Part shown: positions 45,130 to 57,469 of the stretch, one piece after another
How positions within the stretch are numbered: the stretch's first letter is position 1
Layout: each line of letters opens with the position of its first letter
From: Chrysopilus asiliformis
Taxonomy: Eukaryota > Arthropoda > Insecta > Diptera > Rhagionidae
Direction: 5' to 3'
Assembly: GCA_964034945.1 (NCBI GenBank)
Contig: OZ035961.1
Coordinates: 90,274,991 to 90,338,990 of the forward strand
DNA: 64,000 bases
Program-made: the position numbers and the translations under genes
The notes under the pieces: model-generated
What the model was told of the DNA's origin: nothing
Seen by the model: the letters and a program-made list of their open reading frames with translations, nothing else
Databases searched by the model: none

Positions 45130-46872
45130 CTTTTACTTTTTTCTGTTCTTTTCGTACAAGTAGTTTTGCCCAGTTTTGTACGTATTTATTTATTTATTAC
45201 ATGTTCTTCTGTCTCCTCGATTACCCTCATTGAATAAATACACTATTACCCAAAACTTTACAACAATCCCAACAAAACGATCAACTCATCGTATATTAAA
45301 AAAACAAATCCATAAAAAAAACTCTTTCAATATAACTTATGTAAATCCAGCTTCAGCACTCAACAATAATCGTTAGACCTTGTAGAGTTTCGCACGTGGC
45401 TAAAGTGATTTTTTTCCTATTTATCCTCCTTTATTACTGTTTGAAAAGTTTTCCATGACTTTAATATGAGGTGCCTACAAGACGTAAAACTATACCAACA
45501 GACATTCAATTTTTTATCTACACACAAATATATCCCTTGGGTACCGACATCAACGGCTACGATGCGGATAAGTTTTCACAAATCCCAACTGAAAAAGACC
45601 AGAGTTTTTGTATTTGGAAAAGCCTTTTTTTATGCGAGGTTCATTTAAAACTACATACATGTGGTGAGTTCGTGTGTCGCACAGGAGAAAAACGCAGCAA
45701 ACGAATGAGAAAATTACCCAAAGATATCCTTTATGAGGTCTTTTCATATTGAAAATTATGGCGGATAGAGTAGGAGGAATTTTCCCCGAGTACTTCTTCC
45801 GTGATCCTTTAACTACACATACTTTTGCATTGTATCTGGCATAATCCCAGTTAATCCATTACAGGACAAAAGGGGACCCAGGAACGACGACGTCCCATGC
45901 CATGCATGACTACCGAACGGGCGAATGAATGAATGAGTGAATGAATGAATGTATGAGGCGAGGTCTGTCGACATTCTATGAAAAGTCAATACGAGAACCT
46001 GGCATTGCAATGGCAGAATATAGGGATTGAAGGTTTGCTGGGAAAATTTTGGGAGAACCAAAACCACCCTCTGTATTTTTACCAACGACACAGTATTCAG
46101 ACGTTTAATTCCTTTGCAGTTGTTATACACCATTTCTCAAATCCGAATTTGAATTCGTCGGGATAGAATTTAAGGGTGGTCATTGCCAAGGGTATTTCAG
46201 ATTGTTTTCCTGAGGACATAAATAAACTAAAGCCAGACGGAAGAGTGGGAGAGAGGAGGCGAAGGACGTTTATTGTAGCTACTGCTAAATTTTGAAAGAC
46301 GGCCGAGTTGGGAAATTCATTCAATAGGAAATACTAGACAAAAATGTACTGTATCTCACATATCTTTCGCAACAACGAAAAAAAAAACTATTTTTTAAGT
46401 AAAATTTTGAATTTACAGAATTATATCACCTTGTGTAAATGCTGAAAGTAAAGGAAACCCAAAAGGACCGAAAATTATTTTTCACTTTTTTTGGACAGAT
46501 GAAAAATTCGAGTCATTTGACTCATTCTCGGCGCTACATCTTTTTAAGAGCCTGGGCCTCGTCAATTGAGGTTTTATTACAATTTTCTTCCCTGCTTCGC
46601 ACCTACAGTTTTACATGGATTGAGAACCATGGATGAATTACAACATTTGTAAGGTTTTTACGTTGCAACCCATCAACAGCAGATGCCATTTTACTACACG
46701 GAGAAAAAATGTTCCTAGATTTAAACAACATGTGGTAGTGTATGACCCTAAACCACATTTTTATTAAATATTATAACATTCTGTTACTTGTTTTTAAACC
46801 GGTTATAGAAAACGGTTACTGGATTTGAGAAACATGATCCTTTTATCTATTTTTCAAATTTTGGAAATCAGA
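45130..46872. other. Spacer with a GAAT microsatellite, no gene recognised
   Basis: GAATGAATGAGTGAATGAAT lies at about 45923-45945. Several overlapping frames (45466-45752, 45813-46133) have no motif. Confidence 0.35.
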
Positions 46873-47265
46873 GGGCGTATTCATAGTCGTTACTAAAAAT
46901 TGATTTTCTTTAACACGTTGGCTACCAGCCAAAAAAAAACGCTTACTCCGCTAGTATACACTGGGAAAAAACGCAAAAATCATTTCTGTACTTTGTGAGT
47001 CACCAGTGAACACAAGATCAATACAGACAAAAACGAACGAATCGAACAAAATATAACGGACAAAAAAAACCCCTTTGTACCGCACGAGCGACTGCACTCA
47101 ACCATGGAACTTGAGAAACTGACGGTAATTACAATAGTGTGTGTACACCGGTGACTCACATGATAGCCAACGTGTTAATATGAGTTTAAACTGACAAAAA
47201 ACCATAGCAAACTGTCAGTTTAAACTCATATTTAAAAAAAACTGTGTTTAACTATGAATACGACT
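46873..47265. mobile_element. Outer MITE with CGTATTCATAGT ends, interrupted
   Basis: GGGCGTATTCATAGTCGTTA at the left pairs with ACTATGAATACGACT at the right. A hairpin of GAGTTTAAACTGACA and TGTCAGTTTAAACTC lies inside near the right end (47181-47229). A second element is inserted at 46914-47174. Confidence 0.6.
46914..47174. mobile_element. TTAA-flanked element nested in the outer MITE
   Basis: TTAA at 46910-46913 and 47175-47178 bounds 261 bp with ends CACGTTGGCTACC and GATAGCCAACGTG. Subterminal GTGAGTCACCAGTG and CCGGTGACTCAC are also inverted. The piggyBac-type target is clear; there is no coding capacity. Confidence 0.8.
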
Positions 47266-48392
47266 GATTCGCGGTACTAAACAGGGAAGGAAAAAGAAAG
47301 GATGATGAAGGGGGAGGGAGAACGGACTAGGGGTCCTAAAAATCCAAAATTACAGAGGTATTAATGGTGATACAAACTTAGTACTAAACTTGTGTGCTTC
47401 TCCAAACCGAATGCTTTTCGCATGCGAATTATATGCGAACAAAATTTTAGTTTTTTATACGCCAGATCTGAATATCTTTTGACTAGAGGTGGAAATTGTA
47501 GTCTGAAACCGTCGACCGTCAAAGTTTTTTGTAGTCACACTCAGATTCTTGAAGATTTCAAAAATCGGCATTTTCCCTTTAAATCTCCATTCCACAAAAT
47601 TTTCCCTTCAATTCGTTTGTTATTTTTTTCACCCGATTTTCAACTTTTCAGTGAATTGAGTTTCCCTTAGAGACATACATGGATTTTTCTTTGCACTTTC
47701 TTCTGTTATTTGGGGATTACTTGAAAACGGAATTGACAATGAAGAGTTACGATCGCTCTGGGCAAAAAAAAAATGTGTACACCGAACGCGAAACACTGGC
47801 AATAAAGGCACAACGACCGACCAGCCCAGCATAACGATATCTCATAAAATTTGAATATCATTTTTAAATAAAAGATTCCGTCTCGTAATGGAAGTTTGTT
47901 GTTTTGTGCGGTGGTGAAAATTCAAATTTTTTTCCAGAGCCGCGAATCTGTTTTGAATTTTATGCGAATTGAGAGAAAATACGAAAATTTATATTTCACC
48001 AAAGGCGCCACAAAGGATTTCAATGAGGCGCCATGTTGTAAAAAAATTTAATCATTCACATTCAGTTTAGTGTATTTTTTTTTTGGTATACGTACTCAGT
48101 TTACAATTTCCAGATTAATACAGCAATAATGTACCAGTAATATACATTAAAATGAGCATTCATTATTTCCATGCAAGATAATTTCGACTTAATGGAGAGC
48201 TTTTTTTCGTAACATCCTTTTATCAACAATTTATAAAAAATAAAGGAAATTATTTGCCATGGGATTTAATATGAGAAACGTGATATTCATGACGAAATTC
48301 ACACGATTTTTTGTTGATCGACCTGTTTTGTAATACGAAAAGGCACCATTTAAATTTTTCATGGAAAACGAATTACTGACAATAATAATGTT
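47266..48392. other. AT-rich spacer, nothing recognised
   Basis: No gene or element ends were found. Confidence 0.35.
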
Positions 48393-48612
48393 CTGTAAAA
48401 CCTCCTAAATCGGCACACCGATGGGACCGACCATTTCCTGTTCCGGTTTCGGGGTGTCCTGATTAAAGAGGTTTGAAAAAATGCCATTTTTTAATGTCTA
48501 ATTAATTATATTCTAGATTATTCTGATGGGTCTTAATTTTAATGTGCCCCATTACAGAGACTGTGTGCTCTATGAAAAATATGAGGAGCGTCCCAATTAG
48601 GCGGTTTCACTG
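48393..48612. mobile_element. Pogo/Tc1-mariner-type MITE
   Basis: The left end CTGTAAAACCTCCTAAATCG pairs with the right end CCAATTAGGCGGTTTCACTG, which is followed by TA. The two internal CCGATGGGACCGACC-like and GGAGCGTCCC words are also partly inverted. It is 220 bp. Confidence 0.65.
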
Positions 48613-49689
48613 TATTTTTAAAATAGGATGATTATTCGAGAGTGTCCCGAATCCTAACAGCATCGGAAGTCACTACTACATGGCCGCGACTTCAACAGCA
48701 AAGAAAGATGTCAACCATTATCGACCCGGTCGACGTAAATGCTACTTGGGAATTTACACATATTGTTCCGGTAACTAAATTTTTGTCCTGGATTAATCGA
48801 TTTAGCCTGAACACCCGAAATTTGTCATCAACGGGTAACTTCGTGTGTGTATTTTTTTTTTCTAAACAAAATTTGCCTGCGGCTCATTTACTTCTAAAGT
48901 TTTTGATTTTGATATTTTTCCTGTCAAAATCCCTTCAGTGGTGGAAATATTTCGGCTGTATATTAACAATTTTTTCAATTTTTCGCCCCAAAACGTTACT
49001 GAAAATTCAAATTGTAAAAAAAAAAATATTTTTAACCATTCCAATTAAACTCACATCAAAGCAGGAATGCTTCGAATACGTGTTTTCGGTATATCAATTT
49101 TAATTAAAAATTTTCCTATTAAAAATCAGTCTCCTTTGTCGGTAACACATCCATGTTACTCAGTGTATTTATCAAATTTTCCGGTTCATTGGTTATAAAT
49201 TACCTTAATTTCAGTGAATGAACAATATTCCAATTAAAAATCATGTGCTTACCTGGAATAAAAACAGAAAATAAAATTAGTTAAATACAGTGTTTTTTTT
49301 AAAAAATACAGAGTTATTAAGGTGGTATTTAAAAGGTATTAAATTAATAAAATGAGATTAAATTCTGAATTATTTAATTACAGGAACGGATATCAATTTA
49401 TGGGCCACTAATTAAAAATTTTATGGTTTCGTTGGTTCGAAAAAATTATAATTCGGGAAAGAAAAAAATTTAGCCTAAAAATAGGAAAATTCCTGAAAAC
49501 ATTTAAAAAAAAAAATTCCTGTATGAAAATTGACCTAGAAGTTTGAAAAATGACCTGAAAAAATCTTTATGTGTACTGTTTTTGAAAAGTGTATTTTTTA
49601 AATGTTTAACTGATTGTGATTTAGTTATATTCCAAGGGCTGCGCCTTAAATTTTTTTGGCATCATAAACGCTGCAATCTCCCAACCGTT
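48613..49689. other. Spacer with an internal AGGGTGACCATA-family fragment
   Basis: TTTGCCTGCGGCTCATTTAC at about 48879 is the family's internal word, so the 153-codon frame crossing it (48642-49103) is judged spurious. The rest is AT-rich and unassigned. Confidence 0.4.
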
Positions 49690-49856
49690 TTCCTCCCCAT
49701 CCCTAAATTCTAAGCCCTTGTTCAGTTATCTTGTGAACCAAGGGAGAGATTTTGATCCGGTTTTCACTCAATTTTACTGTAAGTCTACACGGATATCGCC
49801 TTTATTTATAGGATTAAAGTTTCTCCTTATCTATAAGATCAGGTGAGCAAAATTAT
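49690..49856 (-). repeat. Helitron-like repeat holding the empty hAT site
   Basis: It shares GTTATCTTGTGAACCAAG, ATCCGGTTTTCACTCAATT, GTCTACACGGA and CTCCTTATCTATAAGATC with 55310-55330 plus 55731-55865. On the minus strand the order (GTGTAGAC, then AATTGAGTGAAAACCGGATC) resembles the head module of the other Helitron-like repeats. GAACCAAG at 49735-49742 is the uninterrupted target of the hAT at 55331. Confidence 0.6.
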
Positions 49857-50381
49857 AGTATCTGACAGAAATCTTGTTAAAAACATTCAGCGAACAGTCT
49901 GTTTGGCAGAAAATTTTTTATCACATTTTTTCTCTTTGGATATCATTTTTCGATGAAAATATTAGCCGCTCATGAAAAAAAAATGACAAGGAAAAAAGGA
50001 GATTTAATACCGCTGCCAGCCTGCCGTTTTTAAAAAATAAAAAAAAATTGTTACACATCGTAGAGCAAAGGGTGGTATAGAGAGGGATAATGAGGTGGAT
50101 TTAAGTGGGAGGAAAATTTCCTTATGAAACCAAGCATATAACAGTTTTGACTGGATCAAAATCCCTTCAGTGGATCAGAATAGAGCAGGACAGGGGGATC
50201 ATAAAGGCGGTGAAATCTTGGTCATGTTACAAAAAAGTTCACTGTAAAATATTGTGTTAAAAAAGTCACTCAATTAGCACTTTTTAGCCAGTAAAAACGC
50301 CAGAAACGAAGGAAGGGGGTTGGGGGTGACGTAAAAAAATTAAATCAATTTTTTTTTCACTGTTTTTTAACACATTAACTG
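49857..50381. other. Spacer, nothing recognised
   Basis: No supported feature was found. Confidence 0.35.
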
Positions 50382-50653
50382 CACTCAGAAAAATGGAGGC
50401 TAACTCGACGACCTATATACGGCGTAATTGGCCTCGGGCAGGCGCGCGTTCGCCTGCATGTGGGCAAGTAAAACTGAGTTGACCTGTGGTCGGAGAAATT
50501 CTGAAATTAAGCCACGAGCAGGTGAAGTAGGGCATTGAGAGCTGCACGAGTTGACCTTAGATAGGTTAACTCTGACCGCTAGCTGTCTTACAGACACCTC
50601 TGTAAGGTCAGAGTTAACCTGACAAAAAGTTGACCTGGACATTTTTCTGAGTG
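50382..50653. mobile_element. CACTCAG-family MITE, copy 4
   Basis: It is 272 bp, the same length as and nearly identical to 17028-17299, with ends CACTCAGAAAAAT and ATTTTTCTGAGTG, flanked by TG on both sides (50380-50381, 50654-50655). The high identity implies recent activity. Confidence 0.85.
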
Positions 50654-50745
50654 TGCTTTTTGAATGGAAAAATTCTTAAGATTTAGACTACAGGCATTTT
50701 TTCATTAAAATCATACGTTTTAGTTTTGAATCTTTGTTATACAAA

Positions 50746-51025
50746 TCATACTCATACTAATATATAAAAATGAGTTGATGTCTGTCTGTCTGTTCCTCTT
50801 TGCGCAAAAACGGCTGAACCAATTGACTTGAAATTTGGCATAGATGTTCGTCGGGGATCCAACCCCAACCTAGACCCATTTAAAAGTAGCCCGAGAGGTG
50901 GAGGAGTAAGGGGAGGAGTAAGGGAAGTGGGTAAAGTAATAGCGAAACTTAGCTCTTCCTGTGTTAAACGCGCGGCCGGAGGGTGGGGGGTGATCCGCGA
51001 AGCGGTTCGGGGCGCAGCCCCTAGT
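50746..51025 (+). mobile_element. Short Helitron with GC-rich terminal hairpin
   Basis: It starts TCATACTCATACTAATATAT after an A, then GTCTGTCTGTCTGTTCCTCT and GGCTGAACCAATTGACTTGA. It ends with the hairpin GGGGCGCAGCCCC followed directly by TAGT (CTAGT 51021-51025). This is the textbook Helitron 3' end. The interior is GC-rich (GGAGGGTGGGGGGTGATCCG). The overlapping 150-codon minus-strand frame is not a gene. Confidence 0.8.
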
Positions 51026-51143
51026 ATTGTATATTTGAAACCTATATCTTGTGTAGAAATGCCGAGATTGTAAGTAGTTCTGTACAGGCCACCCGAGTAG
51101 TCAAAAAGGTTAAGCGACAATATGCACGATACTAGAAAAAATA

Positions 51144-51308
51144 CAGAGAAACCTGTATTAGATAAGCCGGAAAATTGTCTAAGGCGCACACCTTTCAAAG
51201 CCACATCATTTTATTTTCCATAGTAAATGAAGCGTGTAAGCCGGCAACTTGTCTAAGCCGGACAAATTTCATGGTCCCGAACGAATCCGGCTTATACAGG
51301 TTCCATTG
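51144..51308. mobile_element. Pogo/Tc1-mariner-type MITE with TA TSD
   Basis: The ends CAGAGAAACCTGTATTAGAT and CCGGCTTATACAGGTTCCAT then TG are flanked by TA on both sides. It is 165 bp with repeated TAAGCCGG words. A relative lies at 25950. Confidence 0.75.
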
Positions 51309-52802
51309 TATAAAAATGTTCACCTTGATTTGAGAAATATTACCAAACAAGAACGAAAATAGTGCATTTTTGACCAGAAAATTAAAAAAAAAACTCATTA
51401 GAAATACTTATTTTTTGAATCCAACATAAAATACCAGAAAGTGTTTGAATTTTTGTTTTTACGTTCATGACCCAAAAGAATTTCAATTTCTGGTGTTGAC
51501 AAATGCTTTGTTAAGAAAAAAAATATTTGTTTGTTAAGAAAAAAAATATGAAGAAAAATAATCACAAGAATTGTTAATTTCAACATATCATCAACAAAGT
51601 CGAGTATCTCGAAAGAAATTTCTACATGCACATTCCTATGTAGTTCTTTCAATTTTGAAAGAAAGACAACAAAGTTTTCTTTAATCATTCCCACTTGATG
51701 GATAGTTGAGACGATCAAATATTGAATGTGTGAAGATATAAATGGCTATCATCAATTTCATTGGATTTAATTCTTGTGGCATTTTTGTGGCATGTGAACG
51801 CAACTCACTCATAATTCATCATCTTTTGAAAACAAGAGCAAAAATTATGATTTCTATTAGGATCAGCATATCTTCTAAGACGTGTATTCACGTACGCGAC
51901 ATCAAGCATAAAACATTAAAAAAAACCGTGTAAGAAATATTGTTTGGGGTTCATCCCATTTTTACGAAGAAGACACTTTGACGACCGCCTTCTATTAATA
52001 GTTTTAAACTGAATCTATTAAAGAGCAACTCTTTATCTTTGGGCCGTATCTCGGGACAGGGAAATTATTAAGAAAAATTACAAAATGACGAAAATATTTA
52101 TCGTTGAACGGCATCAGACATGAGGGTTAATTCGGATGCTTTAAAAACTTTGGCAAAGGAAAGGAAAAGTAATTGCGTGGATGAGGGGGTTGAAGGGAGT
52201 TTTCGTTTATTCATACACGACTAAAGGCTAAACTGTCCCTTGAAAATTTATCATCTGCCACTACATCGTCAAAATACGAGAACGAGTTGGCAATGAAAAA
52301 TGACACTCTAAGTGATGCTTTTTCCCTTTTTTTGTTCGCTTTGCCCGTACATTTCAAATTCGTTTCTTTTCTTGGTTGGCATTTTCCACAATATTATTTT
52401 TTTCTTATTTTTCAGGGACTTACTCGGGAAGTTTTAGAACTGGGACTCACTCGAGAACACAAATGTGGCACTTAACAATTTATATCAAGTTTAAGCGAAC
52501 GTTTCGACATCTGGTATCCAAAACAGTGTCAAATTCGTATCTAACAGGACGTATGTATATTAGTTCATTTGTACTTGTGAAATTTATATCCTTATTTGTG
52601 TAAAACTGGTATACTTTTGTGAATTTATAGGGTAAGTTTGTCGATTTTCGCAGTGCCAGGGATTTCATTAGTCTTAAGAAATATTTTTTTTAAAAGCTTT
52701 TATTTAGCTTGCTTTTTTGGCTGTCTGTTTGTTTGTTTGTCAGGGTCAAATATTGTAACCGAATTTGGACACACTTTCGCATATCCGATCGTTAAAATCG
52801 TA
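51309..52802. other. AT-rich spacer, no gene recognised
   Basis: GGCTGTCTGTTTGTTTGTTT at about 52720 begins the repeat that leads into the array at 52803. Other frames are short and unsupported. Confidence 0.35.
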
Positions 52803-53545
52803 TGAACGAAACACCCACCACGTAGTCTTAAATGAAAGACCCTGGAAGAATCTTAATAAATTATGTTTTTGAACTTCGGAACACATAAAATGGCGGGCGT
52901 ACGACGCCATTTTGTTGAAATGGTACGAACCATTGAATATGTACAAATATAGAAGAATAATAATTAGTTTTCACCTTGGGCCGATGGTGGCGATAGTGTT
53001 TGCGGTTCAAGTATTAAATAAAAATCCCCCAAACTTAAAGCTTAGGTATGTGTATTAACTAAAATACCCTAAAACTTTAAGCACAATGGGAAATTTGTAA
53101 TCGCAATGATCGCGGTTTATCATTGTATGCTGTACGTGTTCAGTTCATTCCTCGTATGACACAATAAGAATCAACGCAACACCGCTTTGCTTCTTAAATG
53201 TGTGCGTGCTTTTTGGTCTGGGATATTTGTGGGGAAATTCTCAATTTGAATCTAAACTAAAAGCTACAATATTACAAAAAATTGAGAGAGAAATAACGAT
53301 TATTAGCCTCACTATCGCCACCATCGGCCCAAGGTGAAAACTAATCATTATTCTTCTATATTTGTACATATTCAATGTACGAACGAAGCACCTGCCATGA
53401 GAAAATATTCAAAAATTTATTTTTGAGAACTTCGGGTAAAACAAAATGGCGGGCGCAGGCATGAACGAAGGACCCACCATATTGGGCCTTAAATGAAAGG
53501 CCATGGAAAAATATTCATAGATTTATTTTTTTAACTTTGGAAAAA
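52803..53545 (+). repeat. Three-unit tandem array (GAACGAA...ATGGCGGGCG), interrupted
   Basis: Units begin near 52803, 53381 and 53462. They share GAACGAANCACCCACCAT, CTTAAATGAAAG, TTTTTGAACTTCGG and AAAATGGCGGGCG; the second lacks the TTAAATGAAAG segment and the third fades out. A long-TIR element separates the first from the second. Confidence 0.7.
52932..53376. mobile_element. Long-TIR element with 9-bp TSD (Mutator-like), in the array
   Basis: GTACGAACC (52923-52931) and GTACGAACG (53377-53385) are the flanks, one mismatch in nine. TIRs of about 67 bp start ATTGAATATGTACAAATATA and include CACCTTGGGCCGATGGTGGC near their inner ends. There is no coding capacity. Confidence 0.75.
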
Positions 53546-55309
53546 AATAGAAAAAATATTAAAAAAGCTTTTATTTAAAAAAACGTACTAAAAAGAAAAA
53601 AAAATTGTTGGGCGTTGTATATCACAAATAAAAACGAGATAAAGCGTAAAAAAATACGCCATTTGCGACTATTTCATACGCCGGACAAGTTTTGCCATAC
53701 TACTTGCAGGTCAGTAAAATACTTACAGAAAAAAAAAACTTTACATTAATGAATCAAAAAAACGAATATGATGAATGGATTAACGAACACGGAAAAATTA
53801 TGCATATTACAAATTGCTCAAAAACCTATTAACATAAAATTTTAGTGAATTCTACATGTGTGTAATTTCCCTAATCCTTCGTGTGCGCTTTTTTCCGATG
53901 ATAATTTTTATGTGTGCATTAATAAAATTTTTCATAAAAACCACAAAAATGTTAGAGATTTAAGAAAAAAAAAAATTTCCGAAGATATTTTTGTGAAAAA
54001 TTCCGAATTAGGTGCATTTTCCCTACCACGCAAAAGGACTTCAATTTTTTCCTAGCACCGCCAGGCCATTCAATCGTCTTTAACTGACTGACTGACTGCT
54101 GAATTGTTGTCTTCGGATAAAATCCAGTGTGAAAAATACTCTTACTCAGCAACGATGATAATATGTTATGGTAGAACTCGTAGATTCTCTAAGTATCTGC
54201 TGAAAAGTTGTCAACTTAAAACCACCACAAAAAACAGAGTAATGTATGGCAGTTGTAACTTTTAAAAATTTCGGTACTTGTTATGTAATTGTAGTGGATT
54301 CTTATGTAAATACTCGTTCTGATGAAATATTTATATTTTTTTCAGTTTTTGTTAGTAAATGAAACGATTACGGATTTCAACAGGTCCTTACAGACGAAAA
54401 TTATAGCATGGACTTGAAGTACTCAAAGTGAATAATAGGATCTTGCCACAGCTATCAGAAAATTTATGTAATTTAATTTTTTTTTCGGGTCACAAAAATG
54501 TGAAAATTTAAGTTTGTATGAAAAGTTTTACAACTGCTGTATGTATTATAAATGGGAGTAATTTTTTGGTAGATAATGACTACATTTGTGTCATGAATGC
54601 GAATAAATCACGGGAATATTTTCACGATACTAAAAAGACAATTTTTGTGAACAAATGTTACTTTAAAAAATGGAAAAATTTCGAAAATTATTGCTATGTA
54701 GGTACAGAATATTTAAGCCATTAGTGATGTATAGAGACTAGAATTCTAATAAAATTGAAATATGTCTTAATGTTATTACTTCGATGTATTTTAGAAAAAA
54801 AAAACAATTTTTTAATTTTCTTTTTATTTAGCTGTTTTTGCATATGTTGGTCCTATTATCAGCAAAAATGGTTTTTTTAAAGAGAATTTTGCTACAGATT
54901 TCCAAATCAATCAAAATTATTTTCTTCTTTCCTCCCCCTCCTTCTTCATGACCCCTCGCCTGCTAACTTTTGAATCGTTCAACCAAATGGAATGCGGTTT
55001 TTTTGATTTAGGGAACGTCATTTTTAAACAAGTTTTATTAAAATTACAAATAATGTACCATCTCCTTTCTTGTAGTCCCTCTTCAGCTATTTTCTAGGCC
55101 GCTAAAAAGATTTTCACATGATTTTAAGCATCAGCCTAGTCACTGGTCAAAGAAACTCCTCTCTCAGCGAAAGCTACCTCTACCAATTCCATTGACCTCC
55201 TCTACTTACATCCCCTGAACCTCCGGATTGCAGGGTTAATAACACCAGAAAAGTGTCATAAACCCTACTATCGTCCAACCCTCCACCTCCCTACATTCTT
55301 AGCCCCTCT
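53546..55309. other. AT-rich spacer, no gene recognised
   Basis: A short CTGA repeat (AACTGACTGACTGACTGC) lies at about 54080. The rest shows no supported feature. Confidence 0.35.
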
Positions 55310-55865
55310 TCAGCTATCTTCTGAACCAAGCAGGGATGGCCCCAATTTGCCTTAGGAGGGAAGTAGATTGAACCAAAAATAGTAGTAGATTGATAATAAT
55401 AGTAGCAGATTTTCAAAAAAAAACCTTTTCTACCTATGCCGATATACCAATTTGTTAAAGCTAAATAGCTTTATCATTCATAATACCAAAATTCTATCAA
55501 CAAAAAACTTGCTGTAGTTCAGGAAATGACATTTAAAAACTTCTTTTGTATTGGCTGCCTCATATTTAATTTCGTTAGAAGCTTTTACATTTAACATGTA
55601 TAATACAATTTTTTGGTTGATTCATGTATTTTACAAAAAATAGTAGTAGATTTGATTTACTACGCACTAAGGCTTTTGAAGGTGAAAATAGTAGTAGATT
55701 TACTACAATTGTAGTAGGGGGACATCGCTGGAACCAAGGCAGGGATTTTTATCCGGTTTTCACTCAATTGTGTCTGTGTGTGTCTACACGGAAACCTTTC
55801 GCCAATTAATATATACTTTAATCCTTTACTGTAAATCGCCTCTCCTTATCTATAAGATCGACAGG
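55310..55865 (-). repeat. Helitron-like repeat, second copy, interrupted by a hAT
   Basis: Sequence before 55331 and after 55730 joins into the same order as 49690-49856 (CTTCTGAACCAAG, then GGTTTTCACTCAATTGTGTC, GTCTACACGGAAA and TCTATAAGATCG). Confidence 0.65.
55331..55730. mobile_element. 400-bp hAT MITE with perfect 8-bp TSD
   Basis: The ends are CAGGGATGGCCCC and GGGGGACATCGCTG; GAACCAAG is repeated at 55323-55330 and 55731-55738. The interior is rich in AATAGTAGTAGATT words. The unoccupied site is visible at 49735 in the paralogous repeat. Confidence 0.9.
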
Positions 55866-57469
55866 CCAAACTTCCCTCTACTGATGGGTCATGAACCGCC
55901 AGACTTGAATTCATATACACCAAAAACAGGCGTCTAGTGCGGTTACAGAGAAAACAAGCATTTTTTTCGTAAGTGAAAATATCCACAAAAATAATATAAC
56001 ATGTTATATTTTTTATGATATATAAACCGAGAAATTCCAATAGATCATACAAATCCTGTAAATATTGAAGTCGCCGATTGAAAATTCCCAAATAAATTTC
56101 GAAATTCCCCCCCAATATTCGCAAATGTCGATAAGTATTACCCAATAACCATAAAAACAGATTTTTATCCGAAACGAATACTGAATGTGCCACGATGTAA
56201 TCCAAAACTAAAACTTAGCAGATAAAAATCTGAACCGAAAAAAGGTGTTGCTGAATATCCCTTGAATATCTCATAAATTCATAAAAATACGGAATCTTTT
56301 TACATTCTTTTCTTCTGAATATAGTTTAGTATAGAAATACGAAAAAAAAATTTAATAGAATTATTTGAAATCGGAGAGGTTTCCAGCAGGTATAACCAAA
56401 GTACATACATCTGAAGGAGGCACAAAACGTTTTCATGTGGATGGTCCTGATAATATGCTCTTTTATTCGGATTTGAACTGAAAAGGATCTCCTCTTCGAT
56501 ATTCTTTTTTGTGAACCTGGTATGGCCATTCGAATGCCAACCATACAGGACGAATAAACATACAAACATTTACATATAAACAAAGTTCCAAAGTGAAAAA
56601 AAAACTCGGAAAAAAATCTTAAAAACCAAATCGTGAAAGAAAATTCGAATCGAACAAAAAACTCATGCAAAAAAAAAGGGATTTCATCCCTTCGGCTGAG
56701 TCCTGGCGTACGTCCATTTGTAAATACTTGGAGATTTTTATGATTTTTCTGTGGCGTCCTTTGCAAACTCGAGTATATCATAGGAAAATTTTATTCTATA
56801 ATGTGTTTTTTTATACTTTTTTACAGTATTTTTTGTAAATATGGATTTGTGTTCAGATTTTGAACAAGGACTATATGTATATTTGTATAGTTCGGGTTGC
56901 TGCAATTTTTTCATGTCAGTTCATTCGAAATGGTCTTTGCAAGTTTGTTGATGCATGCCTAGGCGTAGGTAGGTAGGGAAAGGTGCCTTTCCTCGTTGAA
57001 TGGCAATTAGTTCGCTTTGATTACGTTTTTTTTCTTCAAAAACCAGGTTGCCTGACCTGAGTACCCTTCTGTGTTCTGCCCCTCCTTTAACCATTTATAT
57101 TTCACTCTACCTGAATACAAAATAGACGAACCATTTTTCGAAATCCATAATTACAGGTATTAAATGTAGGGCGGAATATATTGTTGGCTATTAGGGTGAT
57201 TTTTTTAAAATCTTTATTATAGAAATGTGAATTTTTCAGTCTTTTATTGAAAATACGCTAAATTTATGTTAAAATCGCTTTTTGAGGGTATTTTTATTTA
57301 CATTCTGAGCGAATTAAGAGAGCATAAGTAATCTGAACTAAATATTCTTTGTAGATTTTCTGCATCAAGTTGTACTGTTACTGAATGCATTAATATTTTA
57401 ATGGTTCATATTTGGTTGGTTTAAATTTGTTACAATAGGGTAATTCCATGTCAATTGAACGAGAAAAAA
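55866..57469. other. AT-rich spacer, no gene recognised
   Basis: Overlapping minus-strand frames of 119 and 151 codons (55846-56205, 56326-56781) are rich in Phe and Lys from A/T runs and show no motif. Confidence 0.35.

Noticed and set aside
48642..49103. 153-codon plus-strand frame
   Set aside because: It crosses an internal fragment of the AGGGTGACCATA repeat and is otherwise A/T homopolymer-driven.
50752..51204. 150-codon minus-strand frame
   Set aside because: It covers a short non-autonomous Helitron and its GC-rich hairpin; no domain or start context.
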